From assembly GCF_026535915.1 (NCBI RefSeq), contig NZ_JAFNPF010000001.1, positions 1,116,001-1,180,000 of the forward strand: a stretch of 64,000 nucleotides of DNA, given 5' to 3'. How positions within the stretch are numbered: the stretch's first letter is position 1; every line of letters begins with the position of its first letter. Source of the DNA: Snodgrassella sp945267035. GTDB taxonomy: Bacteria > Pseudomonadota > Gammaproteobacteria > Burkholderiales > Neisseriaceae. The position numbers were made by a program, and so were the translations under genes. The notes below the pieces were generated by a model. The model searched no databases and was not told where the DNA came from. It saw only the letters and a program-made list of their open reading frames with translations. Positions 18,294 to 28,041 of the stretch are shown in pieces.

Positions 18294-20582
18294 ATGATTT
18301 CAGCGCGATTAGAAAAGATTCTACAACATATATATGCTGAAGCGCGCAGCCAAGCATTCGAATTCATTGGCGTTGAACATTTACTGTTGGGTCTTGTACA
18401 AAAAAGTGATGAAGTTGCCGAGATTTTGGCAGCGCTTGGGGTCGACAATGCTGTATTGGCTAAAGAATTACAGCATAATATTTTGGAAAATACGCCAATA
18501 CTTCCTGCCAATTCAGCACAACAAGAAGAGTTGCAGCCAACGATTGGTTTTCAGCGCGTATTACAGCAGGCGATTTTTCATGTTCGTGCAACTGAAGCAA
18601 AAAGCGAAGTCACCCCAGTGGATGTACTGATTGCAATTATGTCGGAAAAGGATAGTCATGCTGTCTACTGTCTGGAAATGCAATCGGTCAACCGGTTGGA
18701 TGTGTTGCGCTACCTGACCTTAGGCAAAAATGCAGCCGAAATTGAAGCAGTGACCACAGAAAATTCCGCTCCTGAATCCACTAAAGCTCTGGATCAATAT
18801 ACGATTAATTTGAATAAAGAAGTTCTGGCCGGACGTGTTGATCCTTTGATTGGTCGCGCAGAAGAAATGAAGCGTTTGATCCAAACCTTATGCCGACGGC
18901 GCAAAAATAATCCTTTACTGGTCGGTGAGGCCGGAGTAGGTAAAACCACCTTAGCAGAAGGTTTGGCTTATCAGCTGGTGCACGATAAAGTTCCTGAGGC
19001 GATTAAAGGATCAGTGGTGTTTTTACTGGATATGGGGGCCTTGCTAGCCGGTACCAAGTATCGAGGCGATTTTGAGGCTCGCCTTAAAGCCGTGATTCAA
19101 GAATTGGGCGAAATGGATAAGGCGGTGCTATTTATTGATGAAATTCACACCATTATTGGTGCCGGAAGTGTGTCTGGCGGTACGATGGATGCTTCCAATT
19201 TATTAAAACCAGCTTTAGCTAAAGGCAGTATGCGCTGTATCGGTGCCACAACCTATCAAGAATTTCGCACCATTTTTGATAAAGATCATGCTTTGAGCCG
19301 TCGATTTCAGAAAATAGATGTATTGGAGCCAACCATTCCCGAGACCATTCAAATTTTACAAGGTTTACGGCCGGCTTTTGAACATTACCATCAAGTGCGT
19401 TATACCCGTGAAGCATTAGAAGCCGCGGCAGAGCTGTCAGCACGCTATATTAATGAGCGCTTTTTACCCGATAAAGCGATAGATGTGATCGATGAAGCGG
19501 CGGCAGCTCAGAAAATACAACCGAAATCAAAGCAGCGCAAAACCATTGGCAAAGCTGAAATTGAAGCAATTGTTGCCCGTGTGGCACGTATCCCAGAAAA
19601 AACAGTTTCACATGATGACAAGCAAGTTCTTCGCCATCTGGCTGAAAATTTGAAAGCCAAGGTATTTGGACAAGAACAAGCGATCGATACCTTAGCTGCA
19701 GCCATTAAAATGGCCCGCTCAGGTTTAAACCAACCAGATAAACCTATTGGTAGTTTTCTGTTTGCCGGTCCGACAGGAGTGGGTAAAACCGAGGTAGCCA
19801 GGCAGCTGGCCGAATTACTCGATTTACCGTTATTGCGTTTCGATATGTCGGAATACATGGAACGGCATGCTGTATCACGTCTGATCGGCTCTCCACCGGG
19901 TTATGTCGGCTTTGAACAAGGTGGTTTGTTAACCGAATCTATTTCTAAGCAGCCGTATTGTGTGCTGCTGCTTGATGAAATTGAAAAAGCGCATCCGGAT
20001 ATTTTCAATGTGTTATTACAGGTTATGGACTATGCCAAGCTCACTGATAACAATGGTCGAAGTGCTGATTTTCGTAATGTGATTTTGATTATGACCACTA
20101 ATGCTGGTGCAGCAGAATTGGCCAGACCAGATTTTGGGTTTACTGGACAACGTGAACAAAATGACAGCATGGCTATTATTGAGAAAGCGTTTACGCCAGA
20201 GTTTCGTAATCGAATAGATGCGATTATCCCCTTTGCACCATTGAATAAAGAGGTGATTGCTAAGGTAGTCGATAAATTTCTATTGGGGTTGGAACAGCAG
20301 CTATTGGCGAAACAGGTTGTGGTGGAATTCACTCCGGCGCTACATGAGTATCTAGCTGAAAACGGCTTTGATAGCGCGATGGGTGCACGACCCATGCAGC
20401 GTTTGATTCAGGAGAAAATCCGTAAAATTCTGGCTGATGAGCTATTGTTTGGTCATTTAAGTGACGGAGGCGAAGTATGCATTGATTATGATGCCGCCAC
20501 TAAGCAAATTCAGCTAGATTTTTCACTCTCTTCGCGACTGAGTCAGCAAAAACAACATGCTTTACCTATGCACGATAGCTAA
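18294..20582 (+). CDS. clpA: ATP-dependent Clp protease ATP-binding subunit ClpA
   Basis: A 762-residue Hsp100 unfoldase, close to E. coli ClpA (758). An N-terminal Clp_N double repeat (EHLLLGLVQ) binds ClpS. D1 has Walker A GEAGVGKTT at about residue 215 and FIDEIHT; D2 has GPTGVGKTE at about residue 497 and LLDEIEKAH. No M-domain is present between them, separating it from ClpB. The loop before the last helix, DFGFTGQ, corresponds to the IGL/F loop that docks on ClpP. The frame is open back to 18222, but AGGAGG (18282-18287) is six bases before 18294, which fixes the start. ClpP is not in the window. Confidence 0.96.
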   Translation: MISARLEKILQHIYAEARSQAFEFIGVEHLLLGLVQKSDEVAEILAALGVDNAVLAKELQHNILENTPILPANSAQQEELQPTIGFQRVLQQAIFHVRATEAKSEVTPVDVLIAIMSEKDSHAVYCLEMQSVNRLDVLRYLTLGKNAAEIEAVTTENSAPESTKALDQYTINLNKEVLAGRVDPLIGRAEEMKRLIQTLCRRRKNNPLLVGEAGVGKTTLAEGLAYQLVHDKVPEAIKGSVVFLLDMGALLAGTKYRGDFEARLKAVIQELGEMDKAVLFIDEIHTIIGAGSVSGGTMDASNLLKPALAKGSMRCIGATTYQEFRTIFDKDHALSRRFQKIDVLEPTIPETIQILQGLRPAFEHYHQVRYTREALEAAAELSARYINERFLPDKAIDVIDEAAAAQKIQPKSKQRKTIGKAEIEAIVARVARIPEKTVSHDDKQVLRHLAENLKAKVFGQEQAIDTLAAAIKMARSGLNQPDKPIGSFLFAGPTGVGKTEVARQLAELLDLPLLRFDMSEYMERHAVSRLIGSPPGYVGFEQGGLLTESISKQPYCVLLLDEIEKAHPDIFNVLLQVMDYAKLTDNNGRSADFRNVILIMTTNAGAAELARPDFGFTGQREQNDSMAIIEKAFTPEFRNRIDAIIPFAPLNKEVIAKVVDKFLLGLEQQLLAKQVVVEFTPALHEYLAENGFDSAMGARPMQRLIQEKIRKILADELLFGHLSDGGEVCIDYDAATKQIQLDFSLSSRLSQQKQHALPMHDS

Positions 20583-21280
20583 ATAGCAAACTTTTATGTA
20601 TTGGGTCAGTGGCAGCTAAATGATGTGATTATTGAGGGTTGAATAATTTAAAGCTGAAGACCGTCTAGATTACTTATCAGTATACAAAAATTTAAGTGTG
20701 CTTTTGGTTATGAGTAATGGATTAAAGAGAGACTTTGCCGGCGAAATATCGATTTAGCCTCCATAACACCTTTCATTTTTCAAATAAATGATGCATTAAT
20801 CTGATTAAAAGGTGAGCAATTGATTATTGAATGGATTTCAATTCCAAAATCAAGGTATGTTAAACATTCAATTATTAATAAAGCATATTTAATTCACGTT
20901 TTTGGGTAAATGCTTAATTTAGGAATTGTATTTTATCTTCTGTTGTTTAGAGCTTGCATTTAACTTTAGCAGGATTGCGCTGGTAAGATATTTAACCCCA
21001 TGAAAAAAATTGGATTTTAAAAGCTCAATATTTTTGAGCTTTTAAATCATTAAGTGATAAATGATTATCACCATAATTTTTGCGGAAATAATTGATCATA
21101 AAGTATGCTGAATAATTAAGTGCATATTAATAAATATTAAAGTAAATAACTGAAGTGATGAAATATTACATTAGCATTACGCGTTCAATTGTGTTCATTT
21201 GATGGTTATATAGAACCATGCGCTCTTCTAATATGGATCTTTCCTAGAATATTGATATTTGAATCTGGATGAAAAAAACA
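20583..21280. other. Non-coding region after clpA
   Basis: About 700 AT-rich bases with no ORF of note. It contains one strong hairpin (21016-21046). The remainder shows only short frames with many stops. Confidence 0.5.
21016..21046. terminator. Terminator-like hairpin downstream of clpA
   Basis: A perfect 13-bp stem (21016-21028 with 21034-21046) around a 5-base loop, core AGCTCAA/TTGAGCT with flanking A and T runs. It lies about 430 bp past the clpA stop and could end read-through in either direction. Confidence 0.6.
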
Positions 21281-21596
21281 ATGCAAATAGCAAAAGATTT
21301 TCAACAGCAATTTCCGTCACTCAGAAATCAAATTTAAAGAGTTCAATTTAATTCATAATTTGAGGTAAATGGTGATCAGGGCTGGATAGTAATCGGGGAA
21401 TCCGAACTAATTTGGACAGATGTATGAATTTTTTTTATATTATTTCCGATGAATCTGGAGAAGTAGAATACACGATGAATGAATAGGAAGTATAAAGGGA
21501 CATTTTCCGTTATCCGATTCGACATGGGATATGTTCACTCATGAGGATTTCGTACGTTTGAATCACGGAGAATGGGATGTTTATTACTTTAGATGA
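21281..21596 (+). pseudogene. Decayed gene of unknown family with several stops
   Basis: A single frame from ATG 21281 reads MQIAKDFQQQFPSLRNQI, stop, a few residues, stop, then FEVNGDQGWIVIGESELIW and stop at 21424. After a frame change NFFYIISDESGEVEYTMNE is readable, and after a further shift GHFPLSDSTWDMFTHEDF and LNHGEWDVYYF up to a stop at 21594-21596. The sense of a compact soluble protein of about 100 residues persists through three frames, which points to recent decay. I do not recognise the family; the size and acidic, aromatic-rich character would fit an orphan immunity protein, but this is a guess. Confidence 0.5.
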
Positions 21597-21814
21597 TTTG
21601 ACAACGCATAAAAAACCGTGAAGGCGGATAACAATGTTAAATTATGTTTGAATTTCTGTTAACAAATCTGTCAGGCAGTGTAATCAGTAAGTTTTAAGTT
21701 TTCATTTCACCTAAGAATGTTTTTGCAGGCGATCTTTGCATAAAAAATTTAATGCAGAAAAATTACCGATATAAAGTGCCAAACATTGAATTTTCTAGGG
21801 AAATCAGAATTGCC

Positions 21815-21842
21815 AAAAAAAAAGTGTGGCTAAGCGCCACAC
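21815..21842 (-). terminator. Rho-independent terminator of the sulfatase-family unit
   Basis: Read on the minus strand: GTGTGGC, five-base loop, GCCACAC, then nine T. Stem 21824-21830 with 21836-21842; the A-run 21815-21823 gives the U tail. It lies about 200 bp after the stop at 22041. Confidence 0.85.
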
Positions 21843-22040
21843 ATAAACACACACATCAAGAGGAAACCAATCAAAGTGATTTCATTATATTTTTTTTCAC
21901 AAAATGTGTATTGATATAAGTCAAAAAAGTAACCATATATTAAGATAAATTAATATTTGTTTAGATTATATTGTTTTGTCCTGCTTGTTTTATGCTTATG
22001 TTGTTTTCTGTTATCTTGTGGTGATCGCTGTGGTTTTCCC

Positions 22041-23627
22041 TTACGGACGCAGTTCGATCGGTAGTGGGTCGTCTTGCAACTGATTGGCTGGCTGCAAATG
22101 TTGGTTCATGTCTAAAACATTCAGACTCTGGCTGTCATCCGAACCGAAAAACGATTGACTATAAGGTAATTGCGGACTGCTAATCCCGAGCCAAAACGCG
22201 ATGCCATCTATCAGCTCCAAACCACTGCGTCGAGATTTAATTCGAGTTTGAGTTGTCTGGTTGCTATTAATCACCACTAAGGGAATGTGGTAGTTCTGCA
22301 AATAATGGTCGTTATGGCGCAAAATACTACTGGCGCGAACCAAACTGTTTTTTTCATACGTATTTTTATCGTGACTTAATCCATGGTCACTAAAATAAAA
22401 CATACTGTATGGTTGTTGGGTGTTTTGCAGTACTGTATGGATTTGCGCCAGTAATGCATCAGTTTGCTTGATGCTGTCGATATAACAATTGCTGTTGCTA
22501 TTTTCAATATAGTGATGCGGTGGTTGAGCCAGACGATCACATGGATTGGGATGAGAGCCCATGATGTGTACAACGATCAGGCGTGATTGCGTGGCTGGAA
22601 TGGGCGTGGCTAACACTTTTTTTAAAGGTTCGATAAGCTGATCATCATGACTTTTTTCACCAAAATCATAGCCGGTTTTTTTCAGAAAAATACTTTGATC
22701 GGCGTGATGAGCAATGGTGGAAATCGAAGTATCATACTGCCCCAAAGCGCCTTGGTTAGATAGCCAAACGGTTTGCATACCAGCTTTTTTAGCTAATGAA
22801 ATGATATTATTCTGGATCGCAAAGGGTTGACCATGGCTTAAGGTTAAACCGTATAACAAAGAAATAGGTGTATTGGGACCAGCCGACAGCATATTATCCA
22901 TAATCACATTGGCGTGGCTGTTTAAAAAAGGGGTATTGGGATATTTGAAACCATATAAATGCAGGTAATCTGCGCGAGCACTTTCACCGATGATTAGGAC
23001 ATAATTTTTGAATGGCTGCTGAGTATGGGTAATCGTCCATTGATCTGGCTTGTTCAAATCTTCTTTGAGTTTTTTTAATTCGGCAAAATAAGCACGTGGT
23101 TGTAAATAGGCATCAGCCAAGAGTTCAAACGGTTGTGCCCGCAGTGCAAATCCGCCAACGGTATAGCCTTTACGCGCAGTTTGTACACTCATTACGCTCA
23201 CAATGACTATCAACATTAATGCCCAACGAGCACGCCAGTGTGGAGCCGGTCTGGTTTTACACCAACGCAAAATCAGTAAAGGAATAAGTGCCAAAAGAAT
23301 ACTGCTTAAATATGTTTGCCAGGAGAGGGTGGTGATGTATTCACTCGCTTCACTAGCTGTGGTACTGAGTAAAGAGGCAACGATACCAAAACTTGGGCGG
23401 CCATAATGCGCAGCTGTGGGATGGTAGAGAAGTATAAGCACGGCACTCATCCACATGATGAAGCGCCAGCAACGTGGCCAATAACGATGCAATAAAATTG
23501 CTATAAACCAAGTTTCAATAATGCGATTAGGATTGGGTGGATAGGCAAATGCCCAGATTAGTACCAAGCTATTTAGTAATAGTAATAGAAGTGTAACAGC
23601 GTAGCTTTTTGAAAAGATTAATTTCAT
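22041..23627 (-). CDS. Sulfatase-family phosphoethanolamine transferase-like membrane protein
   Basis: A 528-residue inner-membrane protein: about five N-terminal membrane segments, then a periplasmic alkaline-phosphatase-fold domain. The metal-site motif IIGESARADYLHLYGF (Glu215), the candidate nucleophile Thr253 in AGPNTPISL, and YFSDHGLSH near the end match phosphoethanolamine transferases of the EptA/CptA/OpgE group, which move pEtN from phosphatidylethanolamine to lipid A, LPS core, glucans or glycans. The acceptor cannot be read from sequence. The frame is open back to 23720 inside the upstream gene; ATG 23627, seven bases after that gene ends, opens directly into the first membrane helix and is preferred. 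Confidence 0.8.
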   Translation of the reverse strand: MKLIFSKSYAVTLLLLLLNSLVLIWAFAYPPNPNRIIETWFIAILLHRYWPRCWRFIMWMSAVLILLYHPTAAHYGRPSFGIVASLLSTTASEASEYITTLSWQTYLSSILLALIPLLILRWCKTRPAPHWRARWALMLIVIVSVMSVQTARKGYTVGGFALRAQPFELLADAYLQPRAYFAELKKLKEDLNKPDQWTITHTQQPFKNYVLIIGESARADYLHLYGFKYPNTPFLNSHANVIMDNMLSAGPNTPISLLYGLTLSHGQPFAIQNNIISLAKKAGMQTVWLSNQGALGQYDTSISTIAHHADQSIFLKKTGYDFGEKSHDDQLIEPLKKVLATPIPATQSRLIVVHIMGSHPNPCDRLAQPPHHYIENSNSNCYIDSIKQTDALLAQIHTVLQNTQQPYSMFYFSDHGLSHDKNTYEKNSLVRASSILRHNDHYLQNYHIPLVVINSNQTTQTRIKSRRSGLELIDGIAFWLGISSPQLPYSQSFFGSDDSQSLNVLDMNQHLQPANQLQDDPLPIELRP

Positions 23628-23634
23628 TTTGTAC

Positions 23635-24636
23635 TCAGATCGTTGGCGTAAAATTATCCGCAAAAAATGCATTTGTGGCCAAATTGGCCTGACTGGTAAA
23701 TAAAGCCTGCGCCTGGGCAATCATCTGCGGATTGCCACAGGCATAAACTTGATACTGACTCATGTCAGCATGTTGTTGGAGCGCTATTTGCTGTACATAA
23801 CCTTGTTTACCGGTCCAATCGCTGGCGGGACGTGATAGTACTGGTGTCCATTTGGCATTGGATAGTTGATCACAAAGTTGATCTAATAGTTGTGCATCAT
23901 ATAGATCTTGTTCGGTCGCTACACCCCAATATAAATAGATATTCTGCGAAAAGTGTTGTTCACTCAAGCAACTAAGCATGGCCATAAGTGGCGCCAGTCC
24001 GGTACCTGTTGCCAACATAATCAGGTCTTTGGGCTGATCGCTAAGCTGAAAGCTGCCTAAAGGTCCTTCGATTTGGAGCATATCTTTACATTGCATACGG
24101 CCGTCAAAAATCGGTGCAGAAAAAGCACCGCCTTCATGGTAACGAACATGAATAATTAATTGATGTGTATTTGCATTGTATCCGGCAATGGAGTAACTAC
24201 GACGTTGACCGTTTTGTAAGATGATATCGATATATTGACCAGCTTGGTAGGTAAAGGTTTTTTTGCTGGGCAATTGCAGATGAATGACGGCGTAATGGTT
24301 GCAGATGCGGATGTGGTCAATACGCGCCTTGATTTTTTTGACTACCTGATTAGTTTGACCTGAATATTGGGGTAGGTAAATTGATAGGTTGCTTTGCGGA
24401 GTATGGCAACATAATAATATTTCATGTTGGTCATTCTCGGTTAGATTTATTGCGCAATTTTCCTGCATGGGTCGGGTTGTGCCACTACGCAATTGAGCCT
24501 TACATGCACCGCAGCAACCGCTTTTGCAGGCATGCGGTAGCATGATTGAGTTATTGAGCGCAGCTTGTAGAATTGATTGATTTTCATCAGCGAAATAAGT
24601 TTCACCACTGGGTAAAAGAGTGATCTGGTAATTCAT
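23635..24636 (-). CDS. Ferredoxin-fused flavin reductase (CDP-6-deoxy-delta-3,4-glucoseen reductase-like)
   Basis: A 333-residue electron-transfer protein. The N-terminal ferredoxin domain has plant-type 2Fe-2S cysteines in HACKSGCCGACKAQ (Cys37, 42, 45) and Cys76 in LLCCHTP. The flavin domain shows GQRRSYSIAGY (FAD RxYS motif) and the NAD(P)H domain MLATGTGLAPLMAML. This layout is common to oxygenase reductases and to proteins annotated as AscD/RfbI-like reductases in Neisseria. No partner oxygenase or deoxysugar genes are next to it, so its electron acceptor is unknown. It runs into the pEtN-transferase-like gene with a 7-bp gap, which suggests cotranscription. Confidence 0.82.
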   Translation of the reverse strand: MNYQITLLPSGETYFADENQSILQAALNNSIMLPHACKSGCCGACKAQLRSGTTRPMQENCAINLTENDQHEILLCCHTPQSNLSIYLPQYSGQTNQVVKKIKARIDHIRICNHYAVIHLQLPSKKTFTYQAGQYIDIILQNGQRRSYSIAGYNANTHQLIIHVRYHEGGAFSAPIFDGRMQCKDMLQIEGPLGSFQLSDQPKDLIMLATGTGLAPLMAMLSCLSEQHFSQNIYLYWGVATEQDLYDAQLLDQLCDQLSNAKWTPVLSRPASDWTGKQGYVQQIALQQHADMSQYQVYACGNPQMIAQAQALFTSQANLATNAFFADNFTPTI

Positions 24637-24878
24637 ATTCTGGTTTAGTCATTGATATTAGGTTCGAATAGATATCATTTTAGGTAAATGATCTAGAAAT
24701 GGTTGAATCGTTTATATTGTGATGATCGTTTTATTTTCGATTTTGGATGGTGTATTTTAAGGCATAATCATATCTGAATACAGAATAGCCGTGAGGACAA
24801 ATTGGGTGTAATGAATGTCGAAAACGGTATGGCCAATGTTTCGGAATTGATAAATGCCTTGATGTTTAGAAAAGCGCT

Positions 24879-25559
24879 TTATTCTTTGGGTATGATAACG
24901 CCTTTTGATTGAAGAAATCTGGTTTCATAGCCTGTTTTAAATTGTTCTGGTGTCGATTCATAGTAGTAACTGACCAATTGGTCTTCTGGACCTAGAGTAT
25001 AAATAAAGTAACTATTTGGAAAGACCAAACCCACGATAATAAAATGCTCTTCATCTAGCCAGAATGTCGCCTCAGTCATTTGCGCACTACCAAACCATTG
25101 GATGATTTTTTTGGTTTTTTGTTTCCGATCCACTAAATATAATTCTTCGCTGTCTTCATGACCTGCAAACACATATTGATTTCCTAATTTATCAATGAGT
25201 TTGTAATCCAGATATTTTTGCTTACTGGGTGAATAATCAAACTTTTGCGGGATATAAACATCATCATTTTTGGCGTCAAAGTCTCTGGCATAGGATGGAT
25301 AATCTTGATAAAACAGCCACGAACCTTTTTTACCAAGATAAAACTTAGAGATATCCAAATGGTAAAATTGCAGCCAATCGCGAATAACAGGTTCGATACT
25401 GTGCATCGCAGCAGGTGATATTTTCCTCATGGCTTTAAGACGCTGTGCATTTTCCGTAGTTATAAAAGGATCAACCGCGGGATAATAACGAGCTGAGGCG
25501 GGGGTTTTAAGCGCTGCAGATAGAGTTAAAACGATGAGTAAAGAAAATAAACGGTTCAT
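24879..25559 (-). CDS. Hypothetical secreted protein
   Basis: A 226-residue protein with a clear Sec signal (RLFSLLIVLTLSAALKTPASA, likely cut after ASA), so the mature ~200 residues should be periplasmic. The rest is rich in aromatic and charged residues, with repeating strand-like pieces (KNDDVYIPQKF, KYLDYKLIDKLGNQYVFAG, EEHFIIVGLVFPNSYFIYTL). No enzyme motif or lipobox is seen. I do not recognise a family. It is flanked by 240 and 458 bp of non-coding DNA, so it is probably transcribed alone. Confidence 0.6.
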   Translation of the reverse strand: MNRLFSLLIVLTLSAALKTPASARYYPAVDPFITTENAQRLKAMRKISPAAMHSIEPVIRDWLQFYHLDISKFYLGKKGSWLFYQDYPSYARDFDAKNDDVYIPQKFDYSPSKQKYLDYKLIDKLGNQYVFAGHEDSEELYLVDRKQKTKKIIQWFGSAQMTEATFWLDEEHFIIVGLVFPNSYFIYTLGPEDQLVSYYYESTPEQFKTGYETRFLQSKGVIIPKE

Positions 25560-25965
25560 TTATTTATAAATAGGATGTAGGTCTCAATGTAAAATTATAC
25601 AGTAGAAATAGATTTAAATTAGAGATGTTGTTAGCCAATTGTGCTTATTTTTCCATCAGTTTAAAACGAGAAATAAAAGTTTAATGTTTGGTTGGATGAT
25701 AAGAGATTTAAAAAATCAAAAAGCTTGCATAATAAGATGACATCGCGCTTTAGCGTTTACAAAGCCATCTATTATGTTTGGACTTGGATTAAGTATAAAT
25801 AATAGGGTTGAATATATAAAACGTGTGTTTTACTCGGCGTGATCTTTTCACGCATCCCTTTGATTAAATCCACAATAAGATTGCTTGTCGGTGTAATTGG
25901 TGCCAGTAGGCTCTTTTCTGCTGGCTCAGTGGCACATGTAATGCTAGATATGATAATCAGCCAGT
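25560..25965. other. Intergenic region
   Basis: About 400 AT-rich bases. A minus-strand frame (25772-25996) contains a lipoprotein-like stretch, but it has only a TTG start inside the neighbouring terminator and no ribosome site, so I treat it as non-coding or decayed. Confidence 0.45.
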
Positions 25966-25994
25966 AAAAAGCCCGTGATCTGATGATCACGGGC
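25966..25994 (-). terminator. Rho-independent terminator of the amino-acid-binding lipoprotein gene
   Basis: On the minus strand: GCCCGTGATC, four-base loop, GATCACGGGC, then five T. Stem 25985-25994 with 25971-25980; A-run 25966-25970. It lies 23 bp past the stop. Confidence 0.9.
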
Positions 25995-26017
25995 AATAGT
26001 GTATGGTTTATTTTGGC

Positions 26018-26812
26018 TTAATTGGTGAAATATTTGGCATAAATTTTGTCATATTCGCCATTTGCGCGAATTTTTTTCAGCGCATCGTTAAGCATGGTGA
26101 CAGTTGCTGTATCATTTTTTCTAACCACGAAGCCGTAATGGTCGGTGCCGAATTCAGGTACTTTGTTGATGGTAACATTGTCTACACCATTAGCTTTAAC
26201 ATAATTGCTGATGACTGCACCATCAGACACCATTGCTTCAACGCCGCCGTTTTGCAGCTCTTTGATCGCTAATGGCACGGTATCAAAACGAGCAATTTTA
26301 GGACTTTGCGCACCGAGAATTTTTTGTACAGCTAAATCGCCGGTCTGACCTGTACACACAGCCACGCGCGTCATGTTTTTCAAGTCATCAAGTGCGTTAA
26401 ATTTTTTGTTATTGGGCGTCAATACAATCATGGATATATCGAAATAAGGATCAGTAAATCCTAAGGTTTGTTGACGCTCCTCGGTGATGGTTACCCCTGA
26501 GGCGACAACATCTAAGTCACCATTATTTAAACTGGCAAACAATCCATCCCAAGGCTGATCTTTAAACTCTACTTTGAAATTGCCTGCTTTTGCCATGGCA
26601 TTAATCAGATCAACATCAAATCCGGTTAATTTTCCGTCTGCTTGGCGTGATTCAAAAGGTGCAAATTCTGCATTGGTGCCAACAACGAGTGTTTTTTCTC
26701 CTTGTGAACTGTTTTGAGTCGGCTGCGAAGCACCAGACTGACTTCCGCCACCACCACAGGCAGCTAAAGCGGTAAGACAGAGCGCAGTCGCTAACCAAGT
26801 TTTGATCTTCAT
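26018..26812 (-). CDS. Amino-acid ABC transporter substrate-binding lipoprotein
   Basis: A 264-residue family-3 solute-binding protein. The N-terminus is a lipoprotein signal (LTALAACGGGG, acylated Cys19). The mature part starts with KTLVVGTNAEFAPFES and GKLTGFDVDLINAMAK, the strand and signature of polar amino-acid binders; DVVASGVTITEER and GTDHYGFVVRKND are further family pieces. It should capture an amino acid in the periplasm and hand it to an inner-membrane ABC permease, but no permease or ATPase genes are beside it, so the partner is encoded elsewhere. Basic amino acids or cystine are possible ligands; this cannot be decided here. Confidence 0.88.
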   Translation of the reverse strand: MKIKTWLATALCLTALAACGGGGSQSGASQPTQNSSQGEKTLVVGTNAEFAPFESRQADGKLTGFDVDLINAMAKAGNFKVEFKDQPWDGLFASLNNGDLDVVASGVTITEERQQTLGFTDPYFDISMIVLTPNNKKFNALDDLKNMTRVAVCTGQTGDLAVQKILGAQSPKIARFDTVPLAIKELQNGGVEAMVSDGAVISNYVKANGVDNVTINKVPEFGTDHYGFVVRKNDTATVTMLNDALKKIRANGEYDKIYAKYFTN

Positions 26813-27132
26813 AGTTACTCCTTAAACATTACGTTATTGGGTTTTTGTTTAAAACAGCTTCAGGTTACGCCATCAATCTGAACACTGTATGAAATAGTTG
26901 AGTTATGTTATCACAAATAAATCACCTATAGCGGTGACATTATCATATTACTATTAGTGGTTTAGTTTTAGTCTGTATCAATTGGTCAGTCGTGTGGTTG
27001 ATATTTGGTGTAGGAATAATGTCAAACTAGCGGATAAGCAGTGATATAATTGTTATATTATGTACGCTTCATTGCTGCCTTCAGCTTTGATTGCTGATAA
27101 ATATAGCCAGTTCAACAGAATAGGATGATTAA
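26813..27132. other. Divergent intergenic region, binding protein / panC
   Basis: About 320 bases. On the plus strand TGATATAAT (27042-27050) is a good extended -10 for panC, with a poor -35. Nothing else stands out. Confidence 0.45.
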
Positions 27133-27972
27133 ATGCAAATAATATCAACCATTGCTCAGTTACGTGCATGGCGCAAGCAAGCAGGAACGGTTGCCTTTGT
27201 TCCGACTATGGGAAACTTGCATGCAGGACATATGGCTTTGGTACACGAAGCCAAAAAACATGCCGATAAAGTGGTGGTCAGTATTTTTGTTAACCCGATT
27301 CAGTTTGGTCAGGGGGAAGATTTCGAACAATATCCGCGCACGCTGGAACAAGATGCAGAAAAACTTCAGCAAGCTGGTGCTGATGTGATATTTGCACCCT
27401 CGGTGCAAGAAATGTATCCGCATGGCGCACAGCAATATTTTGTCGAACCGCCGCCATTACAAAATGAATTATGTGGTCGAACACGACCTGGTCATTTTCG
27501 CGGGGTCGCTACGGTTGTAACTAAACTATTCAATATCGTTCAGCCAAATGTGGCTTGTTTTGGTAAAAAAGATTATCAACAACTGGCCGTGTTAACCGCG
27601 ATGGTGCAGGATTTGAATATGGATATCCGCATTATTCCGGTGGCGACTGAACGTGCCAGCAGCGGTTTGGCGCTATCTAGTCGCAATGGTTATCTTTCTG
27701 CAGAAGAGTTGCAACAATCAGCGCAGTTATATCAACAACTGCAGGCGATTGCTGCAGATATTATCCAAGGCAGAAGAGACTTTGATGTTTTGGAACAAAC
27801 GGCTACAGCAGCGTTGAATCAATTGGGATGGCGTGTCGATTATATTGAAATTCGACAGGCGAATACACTGCAAAAAGCACAGTGTACCGATCAAGAAATC
27901 GTTATACTGGCAGCAGCGGTATTGGGACGTACACGGTTGATTGATAATCTAGAAGTAAATTTATCGCATTAG
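27133..27972 (+). CDS. panC: Pantothenate synthetase
   Basis: A 279-residue PanC of standard length. The ATP-binding HIGH-type motif is PTMGNLHAGHMALV; further conserved pieces are FVNPIQFGQGEDF, ELCGRTRPGHFRGV, FGKKDYQQLAV and the ATP-loop SSRNGYLS. It condenses pantoate and beta-alanine with ATP to give pantothenate, the coenzyme A precursor. panB and panD are not adjacent. It is followed by ftsK after 69 bp in the same direction, probably by chance. Confidence 0.96.
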   Translation: MQIISTIAQLRAWRKQAGTVAFVPTMGNLHAGHMALVHEAKKHADKVVVSIFVNPIQFGQGEDFEQYPRTLEQDAEKLQQAGADVIFAPSVQEMYPHGAQQYFVEPPPLQNELCGRTRPGHFRGVATVVTKLFNIVQPNVACFGKKDYQQLAVLTAMVQDLNMDIRIIPVATERASSGLALSSRNGYLSAEELQQSAQLYQQLQAIAADIIQGRRDFDVLEQTATAALNQLGWRVDYIEIRQANTLQKAQCTDQEIVILAAAVLGRTRLIDNLEVNLSH

Positions 27973-28041
27973 TTAAGGGGAAATAATCCGGTAAACCCGC
28001 GGTCAAAAACGAAATAATAGCAAAAGGGAACATATACGCGT

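Noticed and set aside
25772..25996. Minus-strand frame of 74 codons resembling a small lipoprotein
   Set aside because: Its only start is TTG inside the terminator hairpin of the upstream gene, with no ribosome site; more likely chance or a dead gene.
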